In this document: in pieces, positions 1 through 12,430 of the stretch
Numbering within the stretch: position 1 is the stretch's first letter
How the letters are laid out: every line of letters starts with the position of its first letter
Assembly: GCF_019578655.1 (NCBI RefSeq)
Contig: NC_063257.1
Span: 23,577,939 to 23,641,938 of the forward strand
DNA from: Ricinus communis
Lineage: Eukaryota > Streptophyta > Magnoliopsida > Malpighiales > Euphorbiaceae
Length of the DNA stretch: 64,000 bases
Direction: 5' to 3'
Translations under genes and position numbers: made by a program
The notes under the pieces: model-generated
Told to the model about the DNA's origin: nothing
What the model saw: only the letters and a program-made list of their open reading frames with translations
Databases searched by the model: none

Positions 1-3000
1 CACAAATATATCCTCATACGGGGTTGTTTTCTAATATTTATAAATATACCCCTCTTAAGGGATTGTTATCTCATATTAAAAAATATGCCCCTCTTACAAG
101 ATTGCTTTCTCATATTAAAAAAACATACCCATTTTACAAGGTTGTTTTCTAATATTAACAATTATAGCCCTTTCATGGTGTTTTCCCCTCATATTAAAAC
201 ATATACCCTATTTACAGGGTCGTTTCTCATACTTACAAATATACTCCTCTTACGGGGTTATTTTTTAATAATTATAAATATAGCCCTCTTACAGATTGTT
301 CACTCATACTAAAAAATATATCCCTTTTACGGTATTGTTTTCTCATACTCACAAATAGACCCTTCTTACAGGGGTTGTTTTCTAATATCTACAAATATAC
401 CACTCTTACTGGGCTGTTTTCTCGCATTAAAAAATATACCTCTTTATGAGATTATTTTCTCACACTAAACAATATACCCCACTTCTGCGGTTGTTTACCT
501 ATATTGAAAAATATACCCCTTTTACTATGTTATTTTCTCATACTCACAAATATACCCCTCCTACGAGGTTGTTTTTCCATATTCATAAATATACTCCTTC
601 TACAGGGTTGTTTTCTCATACTCATAAATATACCCCTCTTACAAAGTTGCTTTTTAATATTTATAAATATACCCCACTTATGGGATTGTTCTCTTAAATT
701 AGAAAATATACCTTTTTTACGGGGTTTCTATCTCATATTCATAAACATACCTCTCTTACGTGATTGTTTTCTCATATTAAAAAAAATACCCCTCTTACGG
801 GGTTACTTTTTCATATTCGTAATTGTACCCCTTCTACGAGATTGTTTTCTCATACTCATAAATATACCCCTCTCACAGGGTTGTGTTTCTAATATTTATA
901 AATATACCCCTCTTACGAGGTTATTTTCTAATATTAAAAAATATACCCTTTTTACGGGGTTATTTTCTCATACTCATAAATATACCCCTCATAGAGGATT
1001 ATTTTCTAATATTTTCAAATATACTACTCTTATGAGGTTGATTTCTCATGGTAACAAATATAACCCTTTTACGGGGTTGTTTTCTCATACTTACAAAATA
1101 TACCCCTCTTACGGAGTTATTTTCTTATATTTATAAATATACGTCATTTACGTCGTTGTTTTCTCACATTCACATATATATCGCTCGTACGGGGTTGTTT
1201 TCTCATATTCATAAATATAGCCTTGTTACAGGGTTATTTTCTCATACATAAAAATATATCCCACTTACAGGGTTGTCTTCTGATATTTACAAATATACCA
1301 CACTTATGGGTTTGTTTTCTCATATTAAAAGGAATACCTTTTTTACAAGGTTGCTTTCTCATACTTACAAATATACCCCTCTTACAGGGTTATTTTCTCA
1401 CATTCATAAATGTACCCCATTTACGCAGTTATTTTCTCATACTTAAACATATAGGCCTCTTACGGGATTATTTTCTAATATTTACAAATATTGCCCTCTT
1501 AGAGGTTGTTTACTCATATTAAAAATTGTACCCTTTTTACGAGGTTATTTTCATATACTCACAAATATATCCCTCTAACGGGATTGTTCACACATAATAA
1601 AAAATATAACCCTTTTACGGAGTATTTTTTTCGAACTCACAAATACACCCATCTTACGAGTTGTTTCGAATATTAACAACGAGATTATCTTCTCATATTA
1701 AAAAATATACCCCTTTTACAGGGTTTTTCTCGCATATAAATATATCCCTCTTATGAGGTTGTTTTCTCAGTTTAAAGAAAAATACCCCTCTTATAGGGTT
1801 GCTTTCTCATACTCGCAAATATACACATCTTACATGGTTGTTTTCCCATAATCATAATTATACCCCTTTTATAAGATTATTTTCTCATACTCATAAATAT
1901 ACCCCTCTTACAAGGTTGTCTTCTAATTTTTACAAATATACCCCACTTACGGGATTCTTTTCTCATATTAAAAAATATACCCCTTTTACGAGTTGTTTTC
2001 TCATACTAACAAATGTATATACCCCTCTTACGAGGTTGCTTTCTCATATTAAAAAGATATACCCCTGTTACGGGGTTGCTTTCTTATACTTACAAATATA
2101 CCCCACTCACGGGGCTGTTTTCTCAAATTCAAAAATATAACCTTTTTACGAGGTTCTTTTCTCATACTCACAAATATACCTTTATTATGGGATTTATTCT
2201 AATATTTACAAATATACCCTATTTACGAGGTTGTTTTCTCATATTAAAAAGCAACTCCTTTTACGAAGTTGTTTTCTCACACTCACAAATATACCCCTCT
2301 TACAAGGTTGTCTTCTTATATTATAAAATATAATCCTTTTATGGGGTTACTTTCTCATACTCACAAATATACCCCCATACGGGGTTATTTTCTAATATTT
2401 ATAAATATACCTCTCTTAAGGGATTATTATCTCACATTAAAAAATATGCCCCTCTTATGAGATTTTTTTCTCATATTAAAAAAAACATACCCCTTTTACG
2501 AGGTTGTTTTCTAATATCAATAACTATAGCCCTTTCACAGTGTTTTCTTCTCATATTGAAGCATATACCCCAGTTACAAGGTTGGTTTCTCATACTTACA
2601 AATATAGCCCTCTTACAGGGTTGGTTTTTTACAAATATACCCCTCTTATGAGGTTGTTTTCTCATATTATAAAATATACCTCTTTTATGGTGTTGCTTTC
2701 TCATACTCATAAATATACCCCTCTTACATGGTAGTTTTCTCATATTCCTAAACATACCCCATTTACGAGGTTGTTTTCTCATTCTCACAAGTATACCCTG
2801 ATTAGGGGTTCTTTTTTAATATTTATAAATATACTCCTCTTATGAAGTTGTTTCTAATATTAAAAATTATAACCATTTTACGGGGTTGCTTTCTCATACG
2901 CATAAATATACCACACTTAGGAGGTTCTTTTCTCAAATTTATAAATATACCCCTTTTATTGAGTTCTTTTCTCATACTCACAAATATTCCTCTCTTACGA

Positions 3001-5910
3001 TGTTTTATTCTAATATTTACATATAAATTCCTCTTACATTGCTGCTTTCTTATATTAAAAAATATGCCCCTTTAATGGTGTTGTTTTCTCGTACTTACAA
3101 ATATACCCCTCTTACGGGGTTATTTTTTCATATTTACAAATATACCATTCTTACAAGATTCTTTTCTCATATTATAAGATATACCCCTTTTACGGGCTGC
3201 TTTATCATACTCACAAATATACCGCTCTTATGGGATTGTTTTCTCATATTCATAGAAATACGCCATTTATGGGTTGTTGTCTCAGACATAAATATATCCC
3301 TCTTACAAGGTTGTTATCTCATACTCATAAATATACCCCATTTACGAGGTTGTTTTCTTATATTCATAAATATACCCCTCTTACGAGTTATTTTCTAATA
3401 TTTATAAATTTACAATTCTTTCCAGGTTATTTTCACATATTAAAAAATATACCCCTTTTACGGGATTGCTTTCTCTTACTCATAAGCATACCCCATTTAC
3501 GGGGTTGTTTTCTCATATTCATAAATAAACCCCTTTTACGGGGTTGTTTTCTCACACTCATAAATATACTCCTCTTACTGAGTTATTTTCTCATATTTAT
3601 AAATATACCACATTTACGGTGTTGTTTTCTCATACTCACAACTATACCCCTTTTAGGGGATTGTTTTCTCATATTCACAAATATACCCCTGTTATTTGGT
3701 TGATTTCTCATATTCATAAATATACCCATTTTACGGGATTGTTTTCGCATACTGACAAATATACCCCTCTTACAGGGCTGTTTTCTCATACTCATAACTA
3801 TACCGCTTTCACGGGATTATTTTCTCATATTCACAAATATACCCCTCTTATTTGGTTGATTTCTCATATTCATAAATATACCCATTTTATGGGATTGTTT
3901 TCTCAACTGACAAATATACCCCTCTTATGGGGTTGTTTTCTCATACTCACAACTATACCGCTTTCACGGGATTGTTTTCTCATACTCATAAAATATACCT
4001 ATGTTACGAGATTATTTTCTTATATTGGCAAATATACCCCTCTTACGGGGTTGTTTTCTCATATTCATAAATATACCCCTTTTACAAGGTTGATTTCTTA
4101 TATTCATCAATATACTTCACTTATGGAAAAGTTTTATAATATTTAAAAATATACTCTACCTACGAGACTGTTTTCTCAAATTAAAAAATATAGCCCTTTT
4201 ATGGGGTTGTTTTCTCATACTCATAAATATACCCCTCTTACAAGGTTGTTTTCTTATATTAAAAGAATATATCCCTCTTACGGGGTTGTTTTCTCAGAAC
4301 CACAAATATACCCCTCTTACGGGTTATTTTCTAATATTTATAAATATACCACTCTTTCGGGGTTATTTTCACATATTAAAGAATATACCCCTTTTACGGG
4401 GTTGCTTTCTCTCACTCACAAACATATCCCACTTACGGGATTGTTTTCTCACATTTATAAATAAACGCCTTTTATAGGGTTGTTTTCTCATACTCACAAA
4501 TATACCCCTCTTACGAGGTTCTGTTCTCATATTATAAGATATACCCCTTTTACGGGTTGCTTTATCATACTCACAAATATACTGCTCTTGTCGGATTGTT
4601 TTCTCATATTCATAAAAATACGCCATTTATGGTGTTGTTGTCTCATACACACAAATATATCCCTCTTACAAGGTTGTTATCTCATATTCATAAATATACC
4701 CTGTTTACAGGGTTGTTTTCTCATATTCATAAATATACCCTTCTTACGGGTTATTGTCTAATATTTATAAATTTATCACTCTTTCGAGGTTGTTTTCACA
4801 TATTAAAGAATATATCCCTCTTACGAGGTTGCTTTCTCTTACTCACAAACATACCTCACTTACGAGGTTGTTTTCTCATATTCATAAATAAACCCCTTTT
4901 ATGGGATTGTTTTCTCACACTTACAAATATACCCCTCTTACAGGGTTATTTTCTCATATTTATAAATATACCATATTTACGGCGTTGTTTCTCATACTCA
5001 TAAATGTACCCCTCTTACGGGATTATTTATTAATATTTATAGATATACCCCTTTTACTAGTTGTTTTCTCATATTAAAAAATATACACCTTTTAGGGGGT
5101 TGTTTTCTCATACTCACAACTATACCCCTTTTATGGGATTATTTTCTCATATTTACAAATATACCCCTCTTACTTGGTTGATTTCTCATATTCATAAATA
5201 TGCTTGTTTTACGGGATTATTTCTCATACTGACAAATATACCCCTTATATGGGGTTGTTTTCTCATACTCACAACTATACCTCTTTCACGGGGTTATTTT
5301 CTCATACTCACAAATGTACCCATATTACGAGATTGTTTTCTTATATTGGTAAATATACCCCTCTTACGAGGTTGTTTTCTCATATTCATAAATATACTCC
5401 CCCTTACAAGGTTGATTTTTCATATTTATTAATATACTCCACTTATGGAAAAGTTTTCTAATATTTACAAATACATCCTATTTACGAAGTTGTTTTATCA
5501 TACTCACAAATATACCTCTCTTACGTAGCTTTTTTCATATTTATATCCCTCTTGTGGAGCTGTTTTCTTATATTAATAAATAAACCACTTTTAGGGAGTT
5601 GTCTTCTCGTACTCACAAATATACTCCTTTATAGGATTTTTTTCTCATACTCACAATACACCGCTCTTACGTGGTTGTTTTCTCATATTAGAAAATATAC
5701 TCCTTTTACGGGATCATTTCTTATACTCCCAAATATACCCAATTTATAGGGTTCTTTTCTCATACTCACAAATATACCCCTCTTATGGGGTTCTTTTTTA
5801 ATATATATAAATATATCCCTCTTACGCAGTTGTTTTCTCATATAAAAAATTATACCCGTTTTACGGGGTTGCTTTCTCATGCTCATAAATATTCCACACT
5901 GAGGAGGTTG
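1..5910 (+). repeat. 39-bp satellite array, type A, plus sense
   Basis: Continuous tandem array of about 150 degenerate copies of a 39-bp monomer. The monomer reads GGGGTTGTTTTCT, then a variable middle, then AAATATA and CCCCTCTTAC. Three middles alternate: ATACTCACAAATATA, AATATTTATAAATATA and CATATTAAAAAATATA, giving a trimeric unit of about 117 bp that is often disturbed. A fourth middle, CATATTCATAAATATA, is also common. Translated, the repeat gives 13-residue units such as GLFSHTHKYTPLT, but stops and frame changes interrupt them and I see no gene. Block copies are visible: the variant ATTATAAGAT recurs at 3171 and 4531, and again at 9146 beyond the solo LTR. The array is cut at 5910 by an LTR insertion and resumes in phase at 8899. 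Confidence 0.95.
5906..5910. repeat. Left target-site duplication of solo LTR
   Basis: GGTTG directly precedes the LTR and is repeated directly after it at 8899-8903. It is the normal GGTTG of the satellite monomer. Removing the LTR and one copy restores an uninterrupted monomer. Confidence 0.9.
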
Positions 5911-8898
5911 TGTAACACCCGAGATTCTTCTTTTAATAATAATAATAATAATAATAACTAATAAGGATTTAGAAGATGATAATAATAAAACTAAAAGTCT
6001 TAATTTAATAGATATGATTAGAATAACAAGTTTTTTATTTAATTTAATGTAATTTAATTTTAATTAATTGAATTGGGATGATTTAAAATAGAATTTTAAT
6101 GCTAGATAAAAATAAAAGAATTTATTTAACTATATCTAATTAGTTTAATTTTCAAGTAATTAATTGAGTTTCATAGAGGATAAATTATTTTTCTTTATAT
6201 ATATATAGGTCATACTCAAATTTTCTCTCAATATAAATATATGAATTAAATGTTATCTTTGAAAGTTATAAAATAAATAATAATAATATTTTTATAAAAG
6301 AATTCATTGGGGAATGGCTTAGCAAATGGTATTAGATTAAATTGAAAAATAGTCAACAAATTGATTACTTAAGTTAATTAAGTGTTAGGATTAATTTGAC
6401 AATTAATTATGAGATAGGGGCTAAAAGTATAATTGGATTAATATGGGGTTTAAATGAAAATTCTTACGGTTGGTATTTTTGTAATTCAATATGTCGATAG
6501 GGGTATTTTAGTAATATTTTCATTAAAAGCAAGGGTAAATAAGTAACTCTCTATTTTTCTATAATTTTAATTTAGCCCAAAATTTAAGGATTAGGGTTTT
6601 GATTGAAAGGATAATATCAAGTTTGAGGGTTTAGCCGATATTTTCCCGAATAAATGGTTGTTAAGTTTTGAGGACTAATTTATGAATGAAAGAGAAAGGA
6701 GAGAAAGAGAAAAGAACGAAGAAGAGATGAATGAGGGAGAGTGGAGGCTGCCATTAATGGCTAAGAAGAGAGGAGTTGGCATGGGTGGTGGGGAAGTTGA
6801 TCGGAGATACAATTGACGCCGGCTAGCTCATCAGTGGCAACAACAGCAGCATTTTAGGATGACGATAGACGGCAAAAAAAAAAGATGGCAGTAGTTGTTC
6901 GACACCGTGCATGGTGTCTTCAGCGACAGTGCCAACTGAGTTAGGTGGCGATCAACTCATCTAAGCGTGAGCTTTCTGTTTAGGGCAGTAGCAATGACAT
7001 GGTAACCAGAGAAGAGAGCTCCGGCGAAAGGGAAAAAAATTAGGAAGGTAGCTCAGTTTTTGGACCTTTCCGACCATCTTCGGCGATGTTAGATTGATTA
7101 GAATACACCATCAGGCTCCTCTCATCATGAGAATGACAATGACACTAATTTTGCGGTGATTGGACTCTGTTTGAAAATTGACGGTCGAAACTGTCCGTGA
7201 TTTTTTCTGATGATCGGGACCGGGTCGGAGAATCAAGTGCTAGAATCATTATCTGCGCATGATTTCGAGTTCGTAGGCGTGCTTGGATCGTCGATCGGAC
7301 TTCGATGATCGATTTATTAAGCGTCTCAATAATTCTTTAGCTTATTGATTTTAGAAATTGTTAATTAAACTTTATATTGATTAATTATTGTATTATTTTA
7401 TGATGGATGTGATGGTGTTGAATTAGTATAAATACCAGAAAAATATGTGTGGACTGGTTGTCGAAATAAATATTATGTCGGACCGTCTGTAAAATAATTG
7501 TGGTATGTGGTGTGTTGCAGAGTCGGAAAAAATAATGTAGTTTTGGTGGCCCGACTCCTGTTAAATAATTGATATATATTAGAAGTGTTTCTGGCAGGTT
7601 CTAGACCCGTTATACGAGGGTAAACGTCCGTATTTTAGGGGAAGTTCTGCCGAATTTTCGGTAGAATTTTCGAGTCAAAATTCTTAGACAGTCAATTCTA
7701 AGAGTCTAGGCCTAGGGTTATTTATTAAATGTTCTATATTATTGATTGAATTGTTTCCGTGAATAGATAATCCATCATTTATGTCTGCTCCACTCGAGGC
7801 TTAGAAACAGAGCAAAGGGGTCATCAGAACTGTGAGTTAAAGTCATATATCTACTATACATATGTCATGCTATAATTTTATATAGCAATTCTGATTAATT
7901 GATTTATAGATTTAAATTATTTATTTATTTACTATTCATCTAAATAACTATTTTATAGAATTAATTATCTATTTGCTATTCATATGTCATTTTCCCATTC
8001 AATAATATTACGATTGCATATTAACTCGGGATGAGATGACAGTAGAACATGCCACATGATGGCTTGCATCAGGACCGCGTACGCACCGGTATAAATCTAA
8101 CACAGGTAGTAAAAGAATATTTTAAGACTTGCCCCGGTTGAGTTTCAACTCTCTAGGCTGTGAAGATTAGATTGTCGGATTAAAGGTCCATGGTGGAGCA
8201 TTGCTTTCTAGGCGCCGACTTTATTGGAAATTAAGTGACCAGACTAGATTTAAGGTCCCTAGTTGAGCTCCGCTCTCTGGGCGTTAGTCCTGTTGGAGTG
8301 AGAGAGTCGAAAGATTGTTAGCGTTGGGGTTAGGATTCTACTGAGGTACTCATCCCGTAACATGTAAATTATATTTTACTGAGTCATGGCATGTCACGCG
8401 TTTAAATATGATATAATATTTTATATTGAATAAATTAATATTCTATTGAGGTGGCTGTGTTTATTTTTGGAGTATATGATGTTAACTCACTCTCGAGACT
8501 GACAATCTCAAATTTAATTATTTTTCAGGTATTTGTTATTTTCCCACAGTTATTTTCCTCTAGCAGCCCGACTTCCTTCATCTTCAGGTTTAATGTAACT
8601 AACTATATTAGTATTTTTTTATTTTTAGAATTCTAGATTCTCTGCAGTAGTAATTTCAAAATTTATTATTTTGTATTGGCATGTTAAACTAGGTTTTGGC
8701 TATTTGCGCTAGCAAACTAAAGTAAATATATAGTATATGGGTGGTTGAAAGTTAGTTCTGAATTATTGTTATAATGGGTAGAATTTAAATTATTCTTTGA
8801 TTGAGTTAGTCAATAGTCAGGCTTCCCATGGGTTTTGGTGGCCTTACGTCTACCCATTTCCTAGCACCAGTCACGATTCCACAAATCCGGTCGTGACA
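5911..8898 (+). mobile_element. Solo LTR, Ty3/gypsy Tekay/Del-like
   Basis: A 2,988-bp non-satellite block begins TGTAACACCCGAGATT and ends CCGGTCGTGACA, so it has the TG...CA ends of an LTR. Perfect 5-bp GGTTG duplications flank it. No gag, pol, primer-binding site or second LTR is present, so it is a solo LTR left by LTR-LTR recombination. The TGTAACACCC start and GTCGTGACA end, and the roughly 3-kb length, resemble Tekay/Del chromovirus LTRs as I remember them; this lineage call and the plus orientation are inferences. An (AAT)n tract lies at its 5' end. A more GC-rich part (about 6700-7300) and small ORFs such as 8451-8636 show no recognisable domain. Confidence 0.88.
5935..5957 (+). repeat. 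(AAT)n microsatellite in the LTR
   Basis: Short uninterrupted AAT run, about 7-8 units, 24 bases inside the 5' end of the solo LTR. Confidence 0.9.
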
Positions 8899-8903
8899 GG
8901 TTG
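8899..8903. repeat. Right target-site duplication of solo LTR
   Basis: GGTTG follows the terminal CA of the LTR and is identical to 5906-5910. It is also the start of the resumed satellite monomer. Confidence 0.9.
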
Positions 8904-9820
8904 TTTTCTCAAATTCATAAATATACCCCTTTTATGGAGTTATTTTCTCATACTGACAAATATTCCTCTCTTACGGTGTTGTATTCTAATTTTACGTATA
9001 TATCCCTCTTACGAGGCTGTTTTCTCATATTAAAAAATATGCTCCTTTTATGGGATTGTTTTCTCGTACTCACAAATATACCACACTTACGGGGTTATTT
9101 TTTAATATTTACAATTATACCCCTCTTACGAGGATCTTTTCTCATATTATAAGATATATATACCCTCTTTTACGGGTTGTTTATCATACTTACAAATATA
9201 ATGCTCTTATGGAATTGTTTTCTCATATTCATAAAAATAATACCCTATTTATGGTGTTGTTATCTCATACTCACAAATATACCTCTCTTATGGGTTATTT
9301 TCTAATATTTATAAATAAACCACTTTTTCGGGTTCTTTTTGCATATTAAAAAATATATCCCTTTTACGGGGTTGCTTTCTCTTACACACAAACTTACCCC
9401 ACTTACAGGGTTGTTTTCTCACATTCATAAATAAACTCCTTTTATGAGGTTGTTTTCTCATACTCACAAATATACCCCTCTTATGGGGTTCTTTTCTCAT
9501 ATTTATAAATACACCACATTTACAGTGTTGTTTTTTATACTTACAAATTTACCCTCTTACGGGTTATTTATTAACATTTATAAATATACCCCTCTTACTA
9601 GGTTATTTTCTCATATTAAAAAATATACATCTTTTACGGGGTTGTTTTCTCATACTCATAACTATTTCACTTTTACAGGGTTATTTTCTCATACTCACAA
9701 CTATACCCCTTTCACGGGGTTATTTTTTCATACTTACAAATATATCCATATTACAGGATTGTTTTCTTATATTTACAAAGATACCCCTCTTACAGGATTG
9801 TTTTCTCATATTTATAAATA
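8899..9820 (+). repeat. 39-bp satellite array, type A, continuation
   Basis: About 24 monomers of the same type as 1-5910, resuming in phase after the solo LTR. Middles of the ACTCACAAATATA and ATTTATAAATATA kinds predominate. A block around 9146 (ATTATAAGATATA followed by a truncated TTTATCATAC monomer) matches blocks at 3171 and 4531, so both flanks of the LTR belong to one array. It ends abruptly at an orientation switch at 9820/9821. Confidence 0.95.
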
Positions 9821-12430
9821 TTAGAAAGCAACCCCGTAAAAGGGGTATATTTGTCAATATGAGAAAATAACCCCGTAAGATTGGTATATGTTTCAATATT
9901 AGAAAATAACCCCGTAAGAGGGGTACATTTGTCAATTTGACAAAACAACCCCGTAAGAGGGGTATATCTTTCAACATGAGAAAACAACCCCAAAAAAGTG
10001 GAATATATGTCAATATGAGAAAACAACCCCGTAAAAGGGGTATATTTGTCAATATTAGAAAACAACCCCGTAAGAGGGATATATCTTTCAACATGAGAAA
10101 ACAACCCTAGAAGAGTGGTATATTGTTTAATATGAGAAGACAACCCTGTAAGAGGGGTATATTGGTCAATATTAGAAAACAACCCCGTAAGAGGGGTATA
10201 TCTTTCAACATGAGAAAATAATCCCAAAAAAGTGGTATATTTGTCAAAATGAGAAAACAACCCCGTAAGAGGGTTATATTTGTCAATATTAGCAAACAAC
10301 CCCGTAAGAGGGGTATATCATTCAAAATGAGCAAAACAAATCCAAAATAGTGGTACATTTATGAATTTGAGAAAACAACTCCGTAAGAGGGGTATATTTG
10401 TCAATAATAAAAGGCAACCCCGTAAAATGGGTATATCTTTCAACATGAGAAAACAAACCCAAAAAAATTTGTATATTTGTCAATATGAGAAAACAACCCT
10501 GTAGGAGGTGTATATTCGTCAATATTAGAAAACAACACCGTAAGAGGGGTATATCTTTCAAAATGAGAAAACAACCCTAAAAGAGTGGTATATTTGTCAA
10601 TATGAGAAAACAATCCCGTAAGAGGGGCATATTTGTCAATATTACAAAACAACCCCGTAAGAAGGGTACATATTTCAACATGAGAAAACAACCCCATAAG
10701 AGGGATATATAATTCAATGTGAGAAAACAACCCCATAAGAGGGGTATATTTGTCAATATTAAGATACAACACCGTAAAAGGGATATATCTTTCAACATGA
10801 GAAAACAACCCCGTAAGAGGGGTATATTTGTTAATATTAGAAAACAACCCCGTAAGAAGAGTATATCTTTCAAAATGAACAAATGACCCCAAAAAAGTGG
10901 TATATTTGTGAATTTGAGAAAACAACCCTATAAGAGGGGTATATTTGTTAATATTAGAAAATAACCCCGAAAGAGGGGTATATCTTTCAACATGAGAAAA
11001 CAACCCCATAAGAGGGGTATATGTGTCAATATTAGAAAACAACCTCGTAAGTGGGGTATATCTTTCAACATGAGAAAACAACGCCGTAAGAGGGGTATAT
11101 TTATCCATATTATGAAACAATCTTGTACGAGGGATATATCTTTCAACATGAGAAAACAACTCGAAAATAGTGGTATATTTGTCAATTTGAGAAAACAACC
11201 CTGGAAGAGGGTTATATTTCTCAATATGAGAAAACAACCCCGTAAGTGGGATATATTTTTCAATATTAGAAAACAACCCTATAAAAGGGGTATATTTGTC
11301 AATATTAGAAAACAACCCCGTAAGATGGGTATATCTTTCAACATGAGAAAACAACGCCGTAAGATGGGTATATTTGTCAATATTAGAAAACAACCCTGTA
11401 AGAGGGTTATATCTTTCAACATGAGAAAACAACTCCAAAATAGTGGTATATTTGTCAATTTGAGAAAACAACCCGGTAAGAGGGGTATATTTGTCAATAT
11501 TAGAAAATAACCCCGTTAGAGGGGTATATCTTTCAACATGAGAAAAAACCCCAGAAAAGTGGTATATTTGTCAATAAGAAAAAACAACCGCGTAAGAGGG
11601 GTATATTTGTCAATATTAGAAAACAACCCCGTAAGAGGGGTATATTTGTTAATATTAGAAAACAACCCCGTGAGAGAGGTATATCTTTCAACATGAGAAA
11701 ACAACCTTATAAAAGTGGTATATTTGTCATTATAAGAAAACAACCCCGTAAGAGGGATATATTTGTTAATATTAGAAAACAACCCTGTAAGAGGTGTACA
11801 TGTTTCAACATGAGAAAACAACCCCAAAAAAGTGGTATATTTGTCAACATGAGAAAACAACCCGTAAAGAGGGGTATATTTATCAATATTAGAAAACAAC
11901 CCCCTAAGGAGGTTATATTTGTTAATATTAGAAAACAACCCCGTAAGAGGGGTATATTTGTCAATATGAGAAAATATCCTCGTAAGAGGGGTATATCTTT
12001 CAATACTTGGAAACAACCCCGTAAGAGGAATATATCGTTGAACATGAGAAGACAACCCTAAAAAAGTGGTATTTTTTTTAATACGAGAAAACAACCCCGT
12101 AAGAGGGGTGTATTTGTCAATATTAGAAGATAACCCTGTAAGAGGGGTATATCTTTCAAAATTAGAAAACAACCCTAAAAAAGTGGTATATTTGTCAATA
12201 TGATAAAACAACCTCGTAAGAGGGGTATATTTGTCAATATTAGAAAACAACCCCGTAAGAGGGGCATATCTTTCAACAAGAGAAACCAATACCAAAAAAG
12301 TGGTATATTTGTCAATATGAGAAAACAACCACGTAAGAGGGTTATATTTGTCAATATGAGAAAACAACCCCGTAAGAGGGGTATATTTGTCAATATTAGA
12401 AAACAACACCGTAAGAGGGGTATATCTTTC
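9821..12430 (-). repeat. 39-bp satellite array, type B, inverted segment
   Basis: About 67 monomers in the opposite orientation: the plus strand reads AACCCCGTAAGAGGGGTATA. Read on the minus strand, three monomer kinds alternate. They have middles AATATTGACAAATATA plus CCCC, CATATTGACAAATATA plus CCACTTTTTT, and CATGTTGAAAGATATA plus CCCC. This trimer (117 bp) defines type B. The change from type A to type B falls exactly on the orientation switch. The long open frames here are consequences of the 39-bp period. Confidence 0.95.

Noticed and set aside
8451..8636. Small ORF inside the solo LTR
   Set aside because: 61 codons, hydrophobic low-complexity composition, no homology recognised; LTRs of this type are not expected to encode it.
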